NCBI RefSeq assembly: GCF_013408295.1
Contig: NZ_JACBYQ010000001.1
Span: 930,001 to 994,000, forward strand
From: Psychromicrobium silvestre
GTDB lineage: Bacteria; Actinomycetota; Actinomycetes; Actinomycetales; Micrococcaceae
Length of the DNA stretch: 64,000 bases
Direction: 5' to 3'
Positions 10,050 to 20,200 of the stretch are shown here, piece after piece; positions within the stretch are counted from its first letter, which is position 1; the number at the start of each line of letters is the position of its first letter. The notes under the pieces are model-generated. The model was not told the origin of the DNA. It ran no database searches and worked only from the letters and a program-made list of their open reading frames with translations. The position numbers and the translations under genes were made by a program.

Positions 10050-11954
10050 TTAGTCCTCCTCTTCCCACTGTGGGGTCAGGTTTCGAGCCACCTGGATCTG
10101 ATCGTTGCTGACACCCGCGGGCACCATCGGCCAAACCATTGAATTGGGACTCACCACGAAATCGATCACCACCGGGCGATCATTGATCTCCAGGGCTTTC
10201 TGAATGGTCGCGTCGATGTCCTCTTCGCGTTCGCAGCGCAAGCCCACACAATCGTAGGCTTCGGCAAGTTTCACGAAATCCGGTACCCGAATGGTGTTGT
10301 GCCCGGTATTCAGATCGGTATTGGAGTAGCGACCGTCGTAGAAGAGGGTCTGCCACTGCCGCACCATGCCGAGCGAGGAGTTGTTGATGATCGCTACTTT
10401 GATCGGAATGTTATTGATCCGGCAGGTGGCCAGTTCCTGATTGGTCATCTGGAAACAGCCGTCACCGTCAATCGCCCAAACCACTCGATCCGGAGCACCC
10501 ACCTTGGCACCCATCGCGGCGGGTACCGAATAGCCCATCGTGCCCGCTCCCCCGGAGTTCAGCCAGGAATGCGGACGCTCGTACTTGACGAACTGAGCCG
10601 CCCACATCTGATGTTGTCCCACGCCAGCGACGTAGACCCCTTCCGGGCCGGTGAGCTCACCAATGCGCTGAATCACCTTCTGCGGCGAAGTTAACCCGTC
10701 CTCGGGCTCGGTCCAGCCCAAGGGGTAAGTGTTGCGGAGGTTGTCCAGGAAGGACCACCATTCGGCCAGATCAGGAGTTCCAGACTCGGCGAATTCGGCG
10801 GTCACGGCTTGAATAAGATCAGGAATGATCTCTTTGACCGAGCCGACAATCGGGACATCCGCGGTGCGGTTCTTAGAAATCTCGGCCGGATCAATATCCG
10901 CGTGGATCACCTTAGCGCCAGGAGCGAAGCTGGCGAGCACTCCGGTCACCCGATCATCGAAACGGGCCCCCAGGGTGATGAGCAGATCGGATTGCTGCAG
11001 AGCAGTGACGGCAGAAACCGATCCATGCATACCCGGCATACCAACGTGCTGTGGATGTGAGTCCGGGAACGCTCCACGTGCCATCAATGTGGTCACCACG
11101 GGAGCCTTGGTCAGCTCAGCCAGGGCACGGAGTTCGGCCGAAGCGTGCCCTTTGATCACGCCACCACCCACATAGAGCACGGGCTTCTTTGCGGCTGCAA
11201 TCAGTCGGGCTGCTTCGCGTAACTGCTTGGAATGTCCGCGGAACACCGGGTGATACCCCGGAAGATCGACGCTGGGTGGCCAGGCGAAAGTCATCGGCCC
11301 TTGCTGGGCGTCCTTGGCGATATCTACCAACACCGGACCGGGTCTGCCGGTGGACGCCAGGTGGAAGGCCTCGGCCAGCACCCGAGGGATGTCATTAGGG
11401 TCGGTGACCAGGTACGAATGCTTGGTGATCGGCATCGTGATGCCGACAATATCTGCTTCCTGGAAGGCATCAGTTCCGATCACTCCGGAGGCAACCTGAC
11501 CAGTGATAGCAACCAAGGGTACGGAGTCCATATGTGCATCCATAATGGCTGTGACCAGGTTGGTAGCCCCGGGACCCGAGGTGGCAATGCAGACGCCAAC
11601 CTTCCCGGTCACCATCGCATAACCTTCTGCAGCGTGCCCGGCACCCTGCTCGTGCCGGACCAGAACGTGGTTCAGGTCCGAAGCCATTAAGGGATCGTAG
11701 GTGGGCAGGATCGCGCCACCCGGAAGCCCGAAGATATCGGTCACCCCGAGCTCCTCAAGAGCGCGGACGATTGCTTGCGAACCGATCATCTGCGTGGGCG
11801 GGATAACCCTATTGGGGCCCTGGACCAGCGAGGCAGCGGCCAAGTCGGCTTTGACGAGGGACCTCGCCGAGCTTGCTTTGGCGGACTGGTGCGAATTCGC
11901 CATCAGCGCCGGACTGGCTGTCACCGTCGGGCTGGTGGTCGGACTTTTACTCAT
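10050..11954 (-). CDS. ilvB: acetolactate synthase large (catalytic) subunit
   Basis: A thiamine-diphosphate enzyme making acetolactate or acetohydroxybutyrate. The 634-residue protein has a low-complexity N-terminal extension of about 45 residues, then the N-terminal ThDP half with the catalytic glutamate in [16 protein letters not shown], a central FAD-binding domain, and the ThDP motif beginning [14 protein letters not shown] and ending with NN about 27 residues later. It is the first structural gene of the operon; the leader upstream carries an attenuator and a leader peptide. Confidence 0.97.
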   Translation of the reverse strand: MSKSPTTSPTVTASPALMANSHQSAKASSARSLVKADLAAASLVQGPNRVIPPTQMIGSQAIVRALEELGVTDIFGLPGGAILPTYDPLMASDLNHVLVRHEQGAGHAAEGYAMVTGKVGVCIATSGPGATNLVTAIMDAHMDSVPLVAITGQVASGVIGTDAFQEADIVGITMPITKHSYLVTDPNDIPRVLAEAFHLASTGRPGPVLVDIAKDAQQGPMTFAWPPSVDLPGYHPVFRGHSKQLREAARLIAAAKKPVLYVGGGVIKGHASAELRALAELTKAPVVTTLMARGAFPDSHPQHVGMPGMHGSVSAVTALQQSDLLITLGARFDDRVTGVLASFAPGAKVIHADIDPAEISKNRTADVPIVGSVKEIIPDLIQAVTAEFAESGTPDLAEWWSFLDNLRNTYPLGWTEPEDGLTSPQKVIQRIGELTGPEGVYVAGVGQHQMWAAQFVKYERPHSWLNSGGAGTMGYSVPAAMGAKVGAPDRVVWAIDGDGCFQMTNQELATCRINNIPIKVAIINNSSLGMVRQWQTLFYDGRYSNTDLNTGHNTIRVPDFVKLAEAYDCVGLRCEREEDIDATIQKALEINDRPVVIDFVVSPNSMVWPMVPAGVSNDQIQVARNLTPQWEEED

Positions 11955-12034
11955 GAGACTCTTCTTTCGCTTTCACCGTTGGAAAGCATGACGGTGATCC
12001 GGTGTCGCATCAGGTGGAGCTGGTCGATCCAAAT

Positions 12035-12072
12035 AAAAAACCCCTCCAGCCGGTTGGCTCTGCGAGGGGTTT
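12035..12072 (-). terminator. ilvBNC attenuator (intrinsic terminator in the leader)
   Basis: On the minus strand AAACCCCTC pairs with GAGGGGTTT, and a smaller inner stem AGCC/GGCT sits in the loop. A T run (TTTTTTATTT) follows, which is the form of an intrinsic terminator. It lies about 53 bases after the leader-peptide stop and about 80 bases before the ilvB start, where an attenuator must be. Confidence 0.85.
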
Positions 12073-12124
12073 GCGCGTGCTATGCAGCTCGGACTGTTAC
12101 CAGTCGGACGGTTTGCCTTGTGGG

Positions 12125-12172
12125 CTAATCCGTCACGCGCTTGGTAAGGACTACGAGAATTCCGATCTGCAT
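12125..12172 (-). CDS. ilvL: ilv operon leader peptide
   Basis: ATG at 12172 to TAG at 12125 encodes MQIGILVVLTKRVTD. Of its 15 residues seven are Ile, Leu or Val, clustered at positions 3-9, as expected for attenuation by charged tRNA-Ile/Leu/Val. The downstream terminator and the ilvB gene complete the unit. The -10-like element ends only six bases before the ATG, so the transcript may be leaderless, with translation starting at the first codon. Transcription attenuation of ilvBNC is established in Corynebacterium glutamicum; here it is inferred from the sequence. Confidence 0.85.
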   Translation of the reverse strand: MQIGILVVLTKRVTD

Positions 12173-12178
12173 ACCTTT

Positions 12179-12207
12179 AGTGTTCCGGTCCTCGCAGAGA
12201 GTGTCAA
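12179..12207 (-). promoter_or_regulatory. ilvBNC promoter
   Basis: A perfect TTGACA -35 box (12207-12202) is followed 17 bases later by AACACT, which matches the -10 consensus at three of six positions. The start point would fall at or next to the leader-peptide ATG. Confidence 0.65.
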
Positions 12208-12232
12208 CCGACCGGTTACGCATCTCATTATA

Positions 12233-12247
12233 TGGACACAGTGTCCA
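12233..12247. promoter_or_regulatory. operator-like palindrome upstream of the ilv promoter
   Basis: TGGACAC and GTGTCCA (7-base arms) are separated by one base. The site ends 26 bases upstream of the -35 box of the ilvBNC promoter, a position suited to an activator or an auxiliary repressor. The binding protein is unknown. Confidence 0.4.
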
Positions 12248-12269
12248 GTTAGTGGACGTTCACCGAAAC

Positions 12270-12312
12270 GGTGCCGGCCCCGCGCGGGTGAATCCCGCAG
12301 CGGACCGGCACC
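12270..12312 (-). terminator. terminator-like hairpin after ilvD
   Basis: GGTGCCGG and CCGGCACC form the outer stem, with an inner GC-rich stem (CTGCGGG / CCGCGCG partial). It begins 15 bases beyond the ilvD stop. A T run is lacking, so it may act as a Rho-assisted or weak terminator. Confidence 0.5.
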
Positions 12313-12326
12313 AAACAGTCAGGCGT

Positions 12327-14042
12327 TTAGCCGCAGACCGCACCCTCGGAAGCGGAGTGCACCAGCTTGGCATACTTGGCGAGCACTCCCTTGGTGAACT
12401 TAGCAGGCAAGGGCTGCCAGCCTTCCTTACGAGCCTCCAGCTCGACTGGATCGACCAATAGGTCAAAACTCTTGTTTGGGATGTCCACCCGGATCCGGTC
12501 ACCATCGCGCACAAAGGCGATAGGGCCGCCGTCGACCGCTTCAGGAGCCACATGGCCAATGCAGAGCCCGGTGGTTCCACCGGAGAAACGGCCATCGGTG
12601 AGCAGTAAGACGTCCTTGCCCAAACCTGCACCCTTGATTGCGCCAGTGATGGCAAGCATTTCACGCATTCCCGGCCCCCCCTTGGGGCCTTCGTAGCGGA
12701 TCACCACGACGTCGCCGGCTTGGATCTGCCCTGCTTTGAGCGCTTCCAGGGCACCCTGTTCACGTTCGAAGACTCGCGCCGGGCCCTCGAAGATCTCGGC
12801 GTCGAAGCCAGCGGTCTTTACCACTGCACCCTCGGGTGCCATCGAGCCCTTGAGGATGCTCAGCCCACCGGTCTTATGGATCGGGTTATCCAGCGCGCGT
12901 AGGATCTTGCCATCCAGATCCGGTGGGTTGATGGCTTCTAGGTTCTCCGCCAGCGTCTTGCCCGTTACGGTGAGCGCATCGCCGTGCAGCAGGCCGGCGT
13001 CGAGCAGCGCCCGCATGATGACCGGCACCCCACCCACCCGGTCGACGTCGTTCATCACGTACCGGCCGAAGGGCTTCAGGTCGCCCAGGTGCGGGATCTT
13101 GTCGCCAATTCGGTTGAAGTCCTCAAGCTGCAGATCCACCTCGGCTTCGCGAGCGATGGCCAGCAAGTGCAATACAGCATTGGTCGAGCCGCCGAAAGCC
13201 ATGGTCACGGCGATGGCGTTCTCGAAAGCTTCTTTGGTCATAATGTCGCGAGCCGTGATGCCCAGCCGGAGCAGATTCACTACCGCCTCACCGGACTGAT
13301 GAGCAAAGGAATCACGACGGCGGTCGGCACTTGGCGGGGCAGCGGAACCCGGCAGGGACATTCCGAGCGCTTCGCCTATGCAGGCCATCGTGTTGGCGGT
13401 ATACATGCCGCCACAGGCGCCCTCACCCGGACAGATCGCTCGCTCGATCCGATCTAGGTCACCCACCGACATTTTGCCAGCGGCACAGGCTCCGACAGCC
13501 TCGAAGGCGTCGATCAGGGTGACATCCTTTTCGGTGCCATCTTCGAGCTTGACCCAGCCCGGCATAATCGAGCCTGCGTAGAGGAAGACGCTGGCGAGGT
13601 CCAGGCGCGCGGCCGCCATCAGCATGCCGGGCAGCGACTTATCGCAGCCCGCGAGCAGCACCGAACCATCGATTCGCTCGGCCATCATGACGGTTTCCAC
13701 CGAATCTGCGATTACCTCACGGGATACCAGGGAGAAGTGCATGCCCTCGTGACCCATCGAGATCCCGTCGGAAACAGAAATTGTGCCGAACTGCATGGGG
13801 AATCCCCCGCCCGCATGCACGCCCTCTTTAGCGCCTTGAGCGAGTCGGTTGAGCGAGAGGTTGCAGGGCGTAATCTCGTTCCAGGAACTGGCTACGCCAA
13901 TTTGCGGTTTGGCGAAATCCTCGTCTCCAAAGCCCACCGCACGAAGCATGCCTCGTGCGGGAGCAGCGGCAATGCCGTCGGTGACGACACGGCTACGGGG
14001 TTTGATATCCGGTTTATCTGATTTAGCAGTCTCCACGCTCAT
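12327..14042 (-). CDS. ilvD: dihydroxy-acid dehydratase
   Basis: An iron-sulfur enzyme giving the 2-keto acids of valine and isoleucine. The 571-residue length is typical. Cluster and active-site blocks are present: [11 protein letters not shown] near the N-terminus, [16 protein letters not shown], and [20 protein letters not shown] followed by [13 protein letters not shown]. It lies upstream of the ilvBNC unit on the same strand, but a hairpin and a separate promoter divide them, so it is its own transcription unit. Confidence 0.97.
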   Translation of the reverse strand: MSVETAKSDKPDIKPRSRVVTDGIAAAPARGMLRAVGFGDEDFAKPQIGVASSWNEITPCNLSLNRLAQGAKEGVHAGGGFPMQFGTISVSDGISMGHEGMHFSLVSREVIADSVETVMMAERIDGSVLLAGCDKSLPGMLMAAARLDLASVFLYAGSIMPGWVKLEDGTEKDVTLIDAFEAVGACAAGKMSVGDLDRIERAICPGEGACGGMYTANTMACIGEALGMSLPGSAAPPSADRRRDSFAHQSGEAVVNLLRLGITARDIMTKEAFENAIAVTMAFGGSTNAVLHLLAIAREAEVDLQLEDFNRIGDKIPHLGDLKPFGRYVMNDVDRVGGVPVIMRALLDAGLLHGDALTVTGKTLAENLEAINPPDLDGKILRALDNPIHKTGGLSILKGSMAPEGAVVKTAGFDAEIFEGPARVFEREQGALEALKAGQIQAGDVVVIRYEGPKGGPGMREMLAITGAIKGAGLGKDVLLLTDGRFSGGTTGLCIGHVAPEAVDGGPIAFVRDGDRIRVDIPNKSFDLLVDPVELEARKEGWQPLPAKFTKGVLAKYAKLVHSASEGAVCG

Positions 14043-14238
14043 GTGCCGAGTCTATGACTGCGCAAGTCTCTGGGCGAACCGGCACGCTTTGGTTACGCTA
14101 ACGATCTCAAGGGCGTCCAGCCCTCCTCGGGACCGTAGTTGCGTCAATTTCACAGCCACCCGAAAACCATGTAGCATTACATGTCGTTGCGAATCGCAGA
14201 AATGGTCTGTTTTGACCGGGCTTGCGAGAGTGACAATT

Positions 14239-14311
14239 GCACCTCTAGCTCAACTGGCAGAGCAATTGACTCTTAATCAATGGGTTCCGGGTTCGAGTCC
14301 CGGGGGGTGCA
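14239..14311 (+). tRNA. tRNA-Lys (CTT anticodon)
   Basis: The 73-base cloverleaf has acceptor arms GCACCTC and GGGGTGC with discriminator A, D-arm GCTC/GAGC, anticodon stem ATTGA/TCAAT with loop CTCTTAA (anticodon CTT at 14272-14274), and T-arm CCGGG TTCGAGT CCCGG. The CCA end is not encoded. An intrinsic terminator follows directly. Confidence 0.97.
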
Positions 14312-14316
14312 CAAAG

Positions 14317-14361
14317 AATCGGTCCTGACCTGCGGAAACGCGGTCAGGACCGATTGTTTTT
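14317..14361 (+). terminator. intrinsic terminator of tRNA-Lys
   Basis: AATCGGTCCTGACC and its exact complement form a 14-base stem; the loop holds GCG-GAAA-CGC, and the stem is followed by GTTTTT. This is a textbook intrinsic terminator. Confidence 0.9.
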
Positions 14362-14747
14362 GGAGTGGGTTTTTGGTGGCTGATCTATGTTCAGCACAGA
14401 TTGAAAATGGTCTCACCCTGGGCGGCAATTTTGGGCAATCTGCCGGTGATCTATAGACGTCGTAGCCATCGCTGGAACCGGCTTCTGCTAAGCCCAGTTC
14501 CAGCGGAAAATCGAGAACGGCGGAACTAACATCGTCTGCATAACTCGTTTTTGGAACTACGGTTTCCATCTGGTCCCTTCCTGCATCCTTTTCGCCAGCA
14601 AGGTTGATTTGCCGGCGGCTTAGCCTCGCTTCTTGAGGGCCGAACCGACTACTCGGTCAGAAACGCCACTCCCTGCGTTATCAGGAAAAACACTCCTCCA
14701 GGGCACGACAGCGACGCGAGCTGTCTCCGCCTGGTCTGGGCTTGGGT
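14362..14747. other. gap between tRNA-Lys terminator and LAxTG protein gene
   Basis: No assured gene. On the minus strand an ATG at 14569 has a good ribosome site (GGAAGG, about six bases upstream) and opens a frame that runs 98 codons, but its last third crosses the tRNA and its terminator. The first 50-60 codons look protein-like (METVVPKTSYADDVSSAVLD). It may be a truncated or fortuitous short gene. Confidence 0.4.
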
Positions 14748-15944
14748 TTAGTGGCGGCGTGGGCGACGACTCCTGCTGGTCAACATGAACGCGAGTCCGA
14801 ACCCGGCGCTAACAACTCCAGCGACGATAACCCAGATAGTGCTGATCGGTGCCCCCGTGGTTGCTAACGCTTGCGGGGCGGCGCCACTATCTACCCCTGC
14901 ATCAGAACCCGACGGCACGCTTGCTGGCTTAATCAGAACCGGAGTCGATGACCCCGTACCGGCCGACATAGACGTATCAGTTCCCGACGAACTACCCGTA
15001 GCACCGGTCGCGCTTGCCACACCAGTAGTGGTCGGCTTGGGGGTGCTAGTTCCTGTCGGACCAGCCGTAGCACTGGGCTCGGACGTAGTCGTGGGGGTAC
15101 TCGTTAAGGTCGGTGCACTAGTTGAAGTCGGTGTACTCGTCGCCGTAGCAGTCGGTTCAGGTGTCGGTAACGCATCAACCTGCGCATACCTGGCCGTAGC
15201 GCCACTGAGCTTGGCCAGCGGCTGGTCAGAATGCGTGTAATTCACCGTCATTCCGTAATAAGAGCCGATGGGTGCGTTATACGGAACCTGAATCTGAAAC
15301 GTCGTCACCGTAGTAGCACCTGGCGGAAGATACCCCCGAAAATCCGCGCTCGCATAAGGCTGCAAAAATCCCGCCTGACCAAGAAGAGTGAAAGGACGAA
15401 CCACCCCACCATCAAAATGACCCATGTTCACATCAGGATCACCCTGAATACGCAAAGACTCAGGAACCAGACCCACCTCCCGATTAGACTGCCACCCATT
15501 GCCACCATCGAATTCAGGCCCATAAAGACACGCAGGATCCGGAGCACAATCAATCTTCGGAAAAACACCATAAAGCGAAAGATCCTCAATAGTGGTAGTC
15601 GTGTTATTCGTCAAAGTATAGGTAAACAACAAAACATCACCCGGACGAACAGGCTTACCATCCCCTGCCACAGCCCCACTAGTAAGATCACTAATCCGCG
15701 CCGTCGCATCAAAACAACCCTGATAAGTAATCTTATAAAAGGGATCACGAAAGTTACAACCATGAGTTTCAACGTAGTCATTGTGTTCTTCAGTAATCAC
15801 AGCTTGCGCCGAAACCGGAGCCAGAACTCCACTACATAGCAAGGCTATCCCTGCACCGAGGAGAACAGCACTAACCCACCTCCTCACAAAGAGACGTCTA
15901 CCAACCCAAAAACTTGCCATCAAATTACTAGAGGTATCAATCAC
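14748..15944 (-). CDS. LAxTG-anchored surface protein (duplicate copy)
   Basis: A surface protein of about 398 residues: arginine-rich N-terminus and signal peptide ending near SAQA, an N-terminal domain of about 200 residues with DUF11-like features (DVLLFTYTLTNNTTTTIEDL), a Thr/Pro/Ser-rich wall-spanning stalk, and a C-terminal sorting signal LATTG, hydrophobic helix, basic tail. LAxTG is the motif class used by class E sortases in high-GC Gram-positives. The GTG at 15944 is chosen because GGAG lies nine bases upstream. It is a tandem paralogue of the next gene, which it matches exactly over 401 bases. The function of the folded domain is unknown. Confidence 0.8.
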   Translation of the reverse strand: MIDTSSNLMASFWVGRRLFVRRWVSAVLLGAGIALLCSGVLAPVSAQAVITEEHNDYVETHGCNFRDPFYKITYQGCFDATARISDLTSGAVAGDGKPVRPGDVLLFTYTLTNNTTTTIEDLSLYGVFPKIDCAPDPACLYGPEFDGGNGWQSNREVGLVPESLRIQGDPDVNMGHFDGGVVRPFTLLGQAGFLQPYASADFRGYLPPGATTVTTFQIQVPYNAPIGSYYGMTVNYTHSDQPLAKLSGATARYAQVDALPTPEPTATATSTPTSTSAPTLTSTPTTTSEPSATAGPTGTSTPKPTTTGVASATGATGSSSGTDTSMSAGTGSSTPVLIKPASVPSGSDAGVDSGAAPQALATTGAPISTIWVIVAGVVSAGFGLAFMLTSRSRRPRRH

Positions 15945-16004
15945 GGAACATTTCTCCAAATAGTTGCAATCACACCAACCTACAAAGACGCCTAAGCACT
16001 ACAT

Positions 16005-17201
16005 TTAGTGACGGCGTGGGCGACGATTCCTGCTGGCCAACATGAACGCGAGTCCTAACCCGGCGCTAACAATTCCAGCGACGATAACCCAGATAGTGCT
16101 GCTCGGCGTCCCCGTGGTTGCTAACGCTTGCGGGGCGGCACCACTATCCACCCCTGCATCAGAACCCGAGGACACGCTTGCGGGCTTGACCAGGGTCGAG
16201 GGTGACCCCGTACCGGCTGACACAGACGTATCAGTTCCCGACGAACTACCCGAACCACCGGTCGTACTGGATGAGCCAGTACTCGTTGGTCTCGGCGTGC
16301 TAGTTCCTGTCGGGCTAGCCGTGACGCTCGGTTCGGTTGTAGTCGTTGTAGGCGTGCTAGTTAAGGTCGGTGCACTAGTTACAGGTGGTGTACTCGTCGC
16401 AGTAGCGGTCGGTTCAGGTGTCGGTAACGCATCAACCTGCGCATATCTGGCCGTAGCACCAGAAAAGGAAAAAGGATTCACATCTCCGGCATGTGTGTAG
16501 TTCACAGTCATGGCGTAGGTAGAACCGATGGGTGCGTTATACGGAACCTGAATCTGAAACGTCGTCACCGTAGTAGCACCTGGCGGAAGATACCCCCGAA
16601 AATCCGCGCTCGCATAAGGCTGCAAAAATCCCGCCTGACCAAGAAGAGTGAAAGGACGAACCACCCCACCATCAAAATGACCCATGTTCACATCAGGATC
16701 ACCCTGAATACGCAAAGACTCAGGAACCAGACCCACCTCCCGATTAGACTGCCACCCATTGCCACCATCGAATTCAGGCCCATAAAGACACGCAGGATCC
16801 GGAGCACAATCAATCTTCGGAAAAACACCATAAAGCGAAAGATCCTCAATAGTGGTAGTCGTGTTATTCGTCAAAGTATAGGTAAACAACAAAACATCAC
16901 CCGGACGAACAGGCTTACCATCCCCCGGCATAGCCCCACTAGTAAGATCACTAATCCGCGCCGTCGCATCAAAACAACCCACAACCCATTTCTTCAAAGC
17001 CGTGTCGTAAAAGTTGCAGTAATGAGTTTCATCCGTTGGATCGTACTCACTGACCACAGCCTGCGCCGAACCCGGAGCCAGAACTCCACTACATAGCAAG
17101 GCTGCCCCTAGGCTCAGGAGAACAGCACTAACCCACCTCCTCACAAGAAGACGCCTACGAACCCAAAAACTCGCCATCAAATTACTAGAGGTATCAATCA
17201 C
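16005..17201 (-). CDS. LAxTG-anchored surface protein (probable parental copy)
   Basis: Same architecture as its downstream neighbour: signal peptide, DUF11-like domain, Thr/Pro-rich stalk, LATTG sorting signal with hydrophobic helix and Arg-rich tail, about 398 residues. The GTG start overlaps the stop of the giant secreted protein gene (GTGA at 17198-17201), so the two are translationally coupled, and the proteins may act together at the wall. It differs from its duplicate mainly in about 25 residues after the signal peptide and in the stalk repeats. No sortase gene is present in the window. Confidence 0.8.
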   Translation of the reverse strand: MIDTSSNLMASFWVRRRLLVRRWVSAVLLSLGAALLCSGVLAPGSAQAVVSEYDPTDETHYCNFYDTALKKWVVGCFDATARISDLTSGAMPGDGKPVRPGDVLLFTYTLTNNTTTTIEDLSLYGVFPKIDCAPDPACLYGPEFDGGNGWQSNREVGLVPESLRIQGDPDVNMGHFDGGVVRPFTLLGQAGFLQPYASADFRGYLPPGATTVTTFQIQVPYNAPIGSTYAMTVNYTHAGDVNPFSFSGATARYAQVDALPTPEPTATATSTPPVTSAPTLTSTPTTTTTEPSVTASPTGTSTPRPTSTGSSSTTGGSGSSSGTDTSVSAGTGSPSTLVKPASVSSGSDAGVDSGAAPQALATTGTPSSTIWVIVAGIVSAGLGLAFMLASRNRRPRRH

Positions 17202-20200
17202 GGAACATTTCTCCAAATAGTTGCATTCAAACGGGGTGAGTAAGCGATCCCGTTGGTGTTGAGATGGAAGCGGAGCTTGCCGATGGTGGAGCCGTTGTCG
17301 GTGGTGAAGGGAGGGAAGGTGTAGCTGTGAATGAATTCGGTATTATCGGGCAGGTACGGAGGCAGAATCGGAGCCACTGCAGTGGACCGGGTCCATTTCC
17401 AAGTTGCTTTAGCGTCATCCACAGCTGTGGTGCTGTAATACAGGTCCACGCTTGAGGGAAGTTGAATTCCGGAGTTAGCTGAGCGCAAGAAACTAATCTG
17501 AGTTTCGTCCATCCGTGCTGTCGGAACACCTAGGTGTGGTTGCCAGGCAGGGGCAAGCGTTAAGTCCCAGCCGATCGAATTACTCAACCCAACCCAGGGC
17601 GTACCTGGTTTCCACCACTCCTCGGCATTGACCAAGGGGGATTTTCCAGTTCCGTCGGTTTTAGTCAGGGCATTGATCCCGCTGGTGGTATCCCGAGCAA
17701 CACAGTTCGCAGACGCAGATGTGCATGGCTCGGGCATAGCGTTCCCTACAGTTTGGTCTTTAGGAAGCAAAGGCGCTGTACCCTGAGGAAGCGGGCTTGT
17801 CGGATTGTTTGTGTCGGGATCGATTGGCTCCCCAGGGTTGTAACCGGGGTTGTTGGTGTTTCCTGTGCGGTAGGCGGCTAGGGTGTTTTGGTTGTTTGTC
17901 AGAGAGTCCGCAATAGGCGTCCGGACATTAAGCCGATCAGCGATCAACCATTGTGCTGCCGAGCTGCCGGTCTGGGAAATATTGATGGTGTAGCGGATCC
18001 ACCTAGCTGTCACGGGATTACCGGTGGCTGGGACAGGCACCGTGGCGTTGAAGGTCGTGTACTTACCAGCTCCGCTATCGGTGGCTGCCTGTGTTGCTGC
18101 TTGAAATCCGGTATCAGCTCCTACCTGGTCTTGTTCGTGCCGGTAGGCCATGGTCACGGCGGTTGGCGGCAACACCCCGTAGCCAGGCAGGTTGTACCAG
18201 GATGAGCTGAGACTTCCGATGGGCTGATTCGTACCAAGGTCAACAACAGCAGTTATCGTTGCCGATGAACCTTGCCCGCAGGTAGTTCCAGCATCTGGTT
18301 TACACCAGCCAGGGACGGTGGTGTCCCAACCGACGGGGTTTGTGGTCCACGGATCGGCAGGGTGGGCGGGAACCGTCGGGTCAGTGAGTCGACCGGTTTT
18401 AATAGGGTCGGTACTCTCCCAGGGCTGTTCTTGGTACCTAACTTTCAGTGGGCTCCCTCCCCTGGCCAGAGCAATGCAGGTATAAGTCGACGACCGAGTA
18501 CAGGGCTCGACGGCGACACCCGAGGCAGTGAGAGCCTCAACCTCGGAAATCATTGACCAGTCTCCTGCGGTTCCGGGTGTGACGGTGAGCCGGATTATCC
18601 GGGCATTCGCGGTTTGCCCAGCGGGCAGGGAGGTACTGAACCAACCGGCTGTTCCTGCTGGAATCCCGGTGACAGGAGTTGCTCCAGCCGTATTGGTCCC
18701 TGTTCCTGGGTCAACAGCCCCCGAGGCGAAGGAGTGGTAAACGGCAGTTCCACCGGTACCGGCGGGGTCCGGTGCCCATTCGGCGCTGATCCCGGCTGGC
18801 GGTGAGATCCCACCCGCGGGATCGTTGAGCCAGTGCGTGTTAACGGTGTGTATTTGAGTATCGGTACCGAGGTTGTAGGTGATGGTGTAGGTACCACCGG
18901 CATTAGAGATCCCCGTCCAAGCTGGGTCTTTGAAAGTTGGTTCGCCGGTATTACCGTCCGAAAGCTTCGGCCCGGCTACACCGTCGGGGTATGACCCACC
19001 AGTGCTGGAAGTGTTCGGACTGATGTACTGGTTGTAATCTAGCCAAGCCCCTGAGCCGTCGGATCCTTTGGACGCGTCAACGCTCGATGGAAAGAAGGTG
19101 TAGGGAGCGTTGATTCCAATATCAGTGCCCTTGTCCTGCGGGGAGTCCGGGTTGCCCGTGTCGTTCACGACGCTGATTGCGTCGGTGGGGAACACCACCG
19201 CCGTACCCGGTGATTTGGGTCCGGTATTGCCGAAAGCATCGAAAGCGGCAACCTGGTAGGTGTAGGTGTTTCCCGGTTGCAGGTTAGGGTCAGTGAATCC
19301 GAGAACCCCGGTTGCTCCGGTACTCGTGCCTGCACGAGCAGTGGTGTCGACATCGGGATATCCGTCGCTGTTTCCGTCAACCACCGTCGCCGGAGTGGTT
19401 TTTTGTTTTAGTGGTTGGGGTAGTTGTCGGACAGCTTGACCATTGCGGTAGATCTGATAGCCTGCCACCGGGGAATACATCGTGCCTCCGAAATCCGGCA
19501 CGGCAGTGGGCAGGAAGGGGAACTCGACCTGAACGTTATAGTTATTGCTCCCTCCTAACCGGACGGCGCTCACGGTGTTCCCCTCAGCGGGCCGGTCTGC
19601 GTTCATGGCCGGCACAACTTGCGGCGGAGACCAGCCTAGAGCCAAGTACGACAGGTACGCCCGGTAAGACAGGGTGTTCAAAGAAGCATTGAATGCCCAG
19701 GCATTGCGGTTCAGGTTATTCAATGAGAAACCGGCATATCCATCAATACCAGCGACAGAAGGACTCAAGCCTGAGATGACGGTGTTCGCCGCTTTCATAT
19801 GGGCAGTTAATTCGCCGATCGGCATGTTCGAGGCACCCTGCATAGAGTAGGTTTCAGAGGTTGCCCACAGTTTTGTGGGTTTGCCGGACGCACTGATCCC
19901 CGCCCTAGCGGCAATAAACCAAGGAGCAATATCGGTCGGCGAAGCGCCCTGCGCACCCAACATGTCCTGCGGGGCATAAACACTAACTGCCGAGTTTTTC
20001 AAAAGCTCAGTAACCACGCTTTGGTAATCAGCTCGTCTGTCTTTTTCCGCGGCGCTGGCTGGATCTGCGCCGATCTTTCCCGAGTGATATGGAGCCACCA
20101 TCACCCCGAGGGAAGATTGCTTGCTGGTGATGTAAGTCGAGACCGTATCGGTGTAAGCATTCAACAGATCAAACCGTTTCTTCCGGGCAGCCTGATCCGC

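Larger units (their letters stand above)
14748..17225. repeat. tandem gene duplication with exact 401-base core
   Basis: Positions 15265-15665 and 16525-16925 are identical base for base, including synonymous sites. The repeat also covers 28 bases of the 3' end of the upstream giant gene (17198-17225 copied at 15941-15968), so the breakpoint lies inside that gene's last codons. This marks the downstream copy (14748-15944) as the derived one. Divergence is confined to a segment after the signal peptide and to the stalk. Confidence 0.9.

Noticed and set aside
12233-12247. Reading this palindrome as part of the attenuator
   Set aside because: It lies upstream of the promoter and is not in the leader RNA, so it can only be a DNA site.
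15231-15839. Long Arg/Thr/Ile-rich frame antisense to the LAxTG gene (also at 16491-17096)
   Set aside because: Its two copies simply mirror the duplicated gene and have no start signal or coding character.
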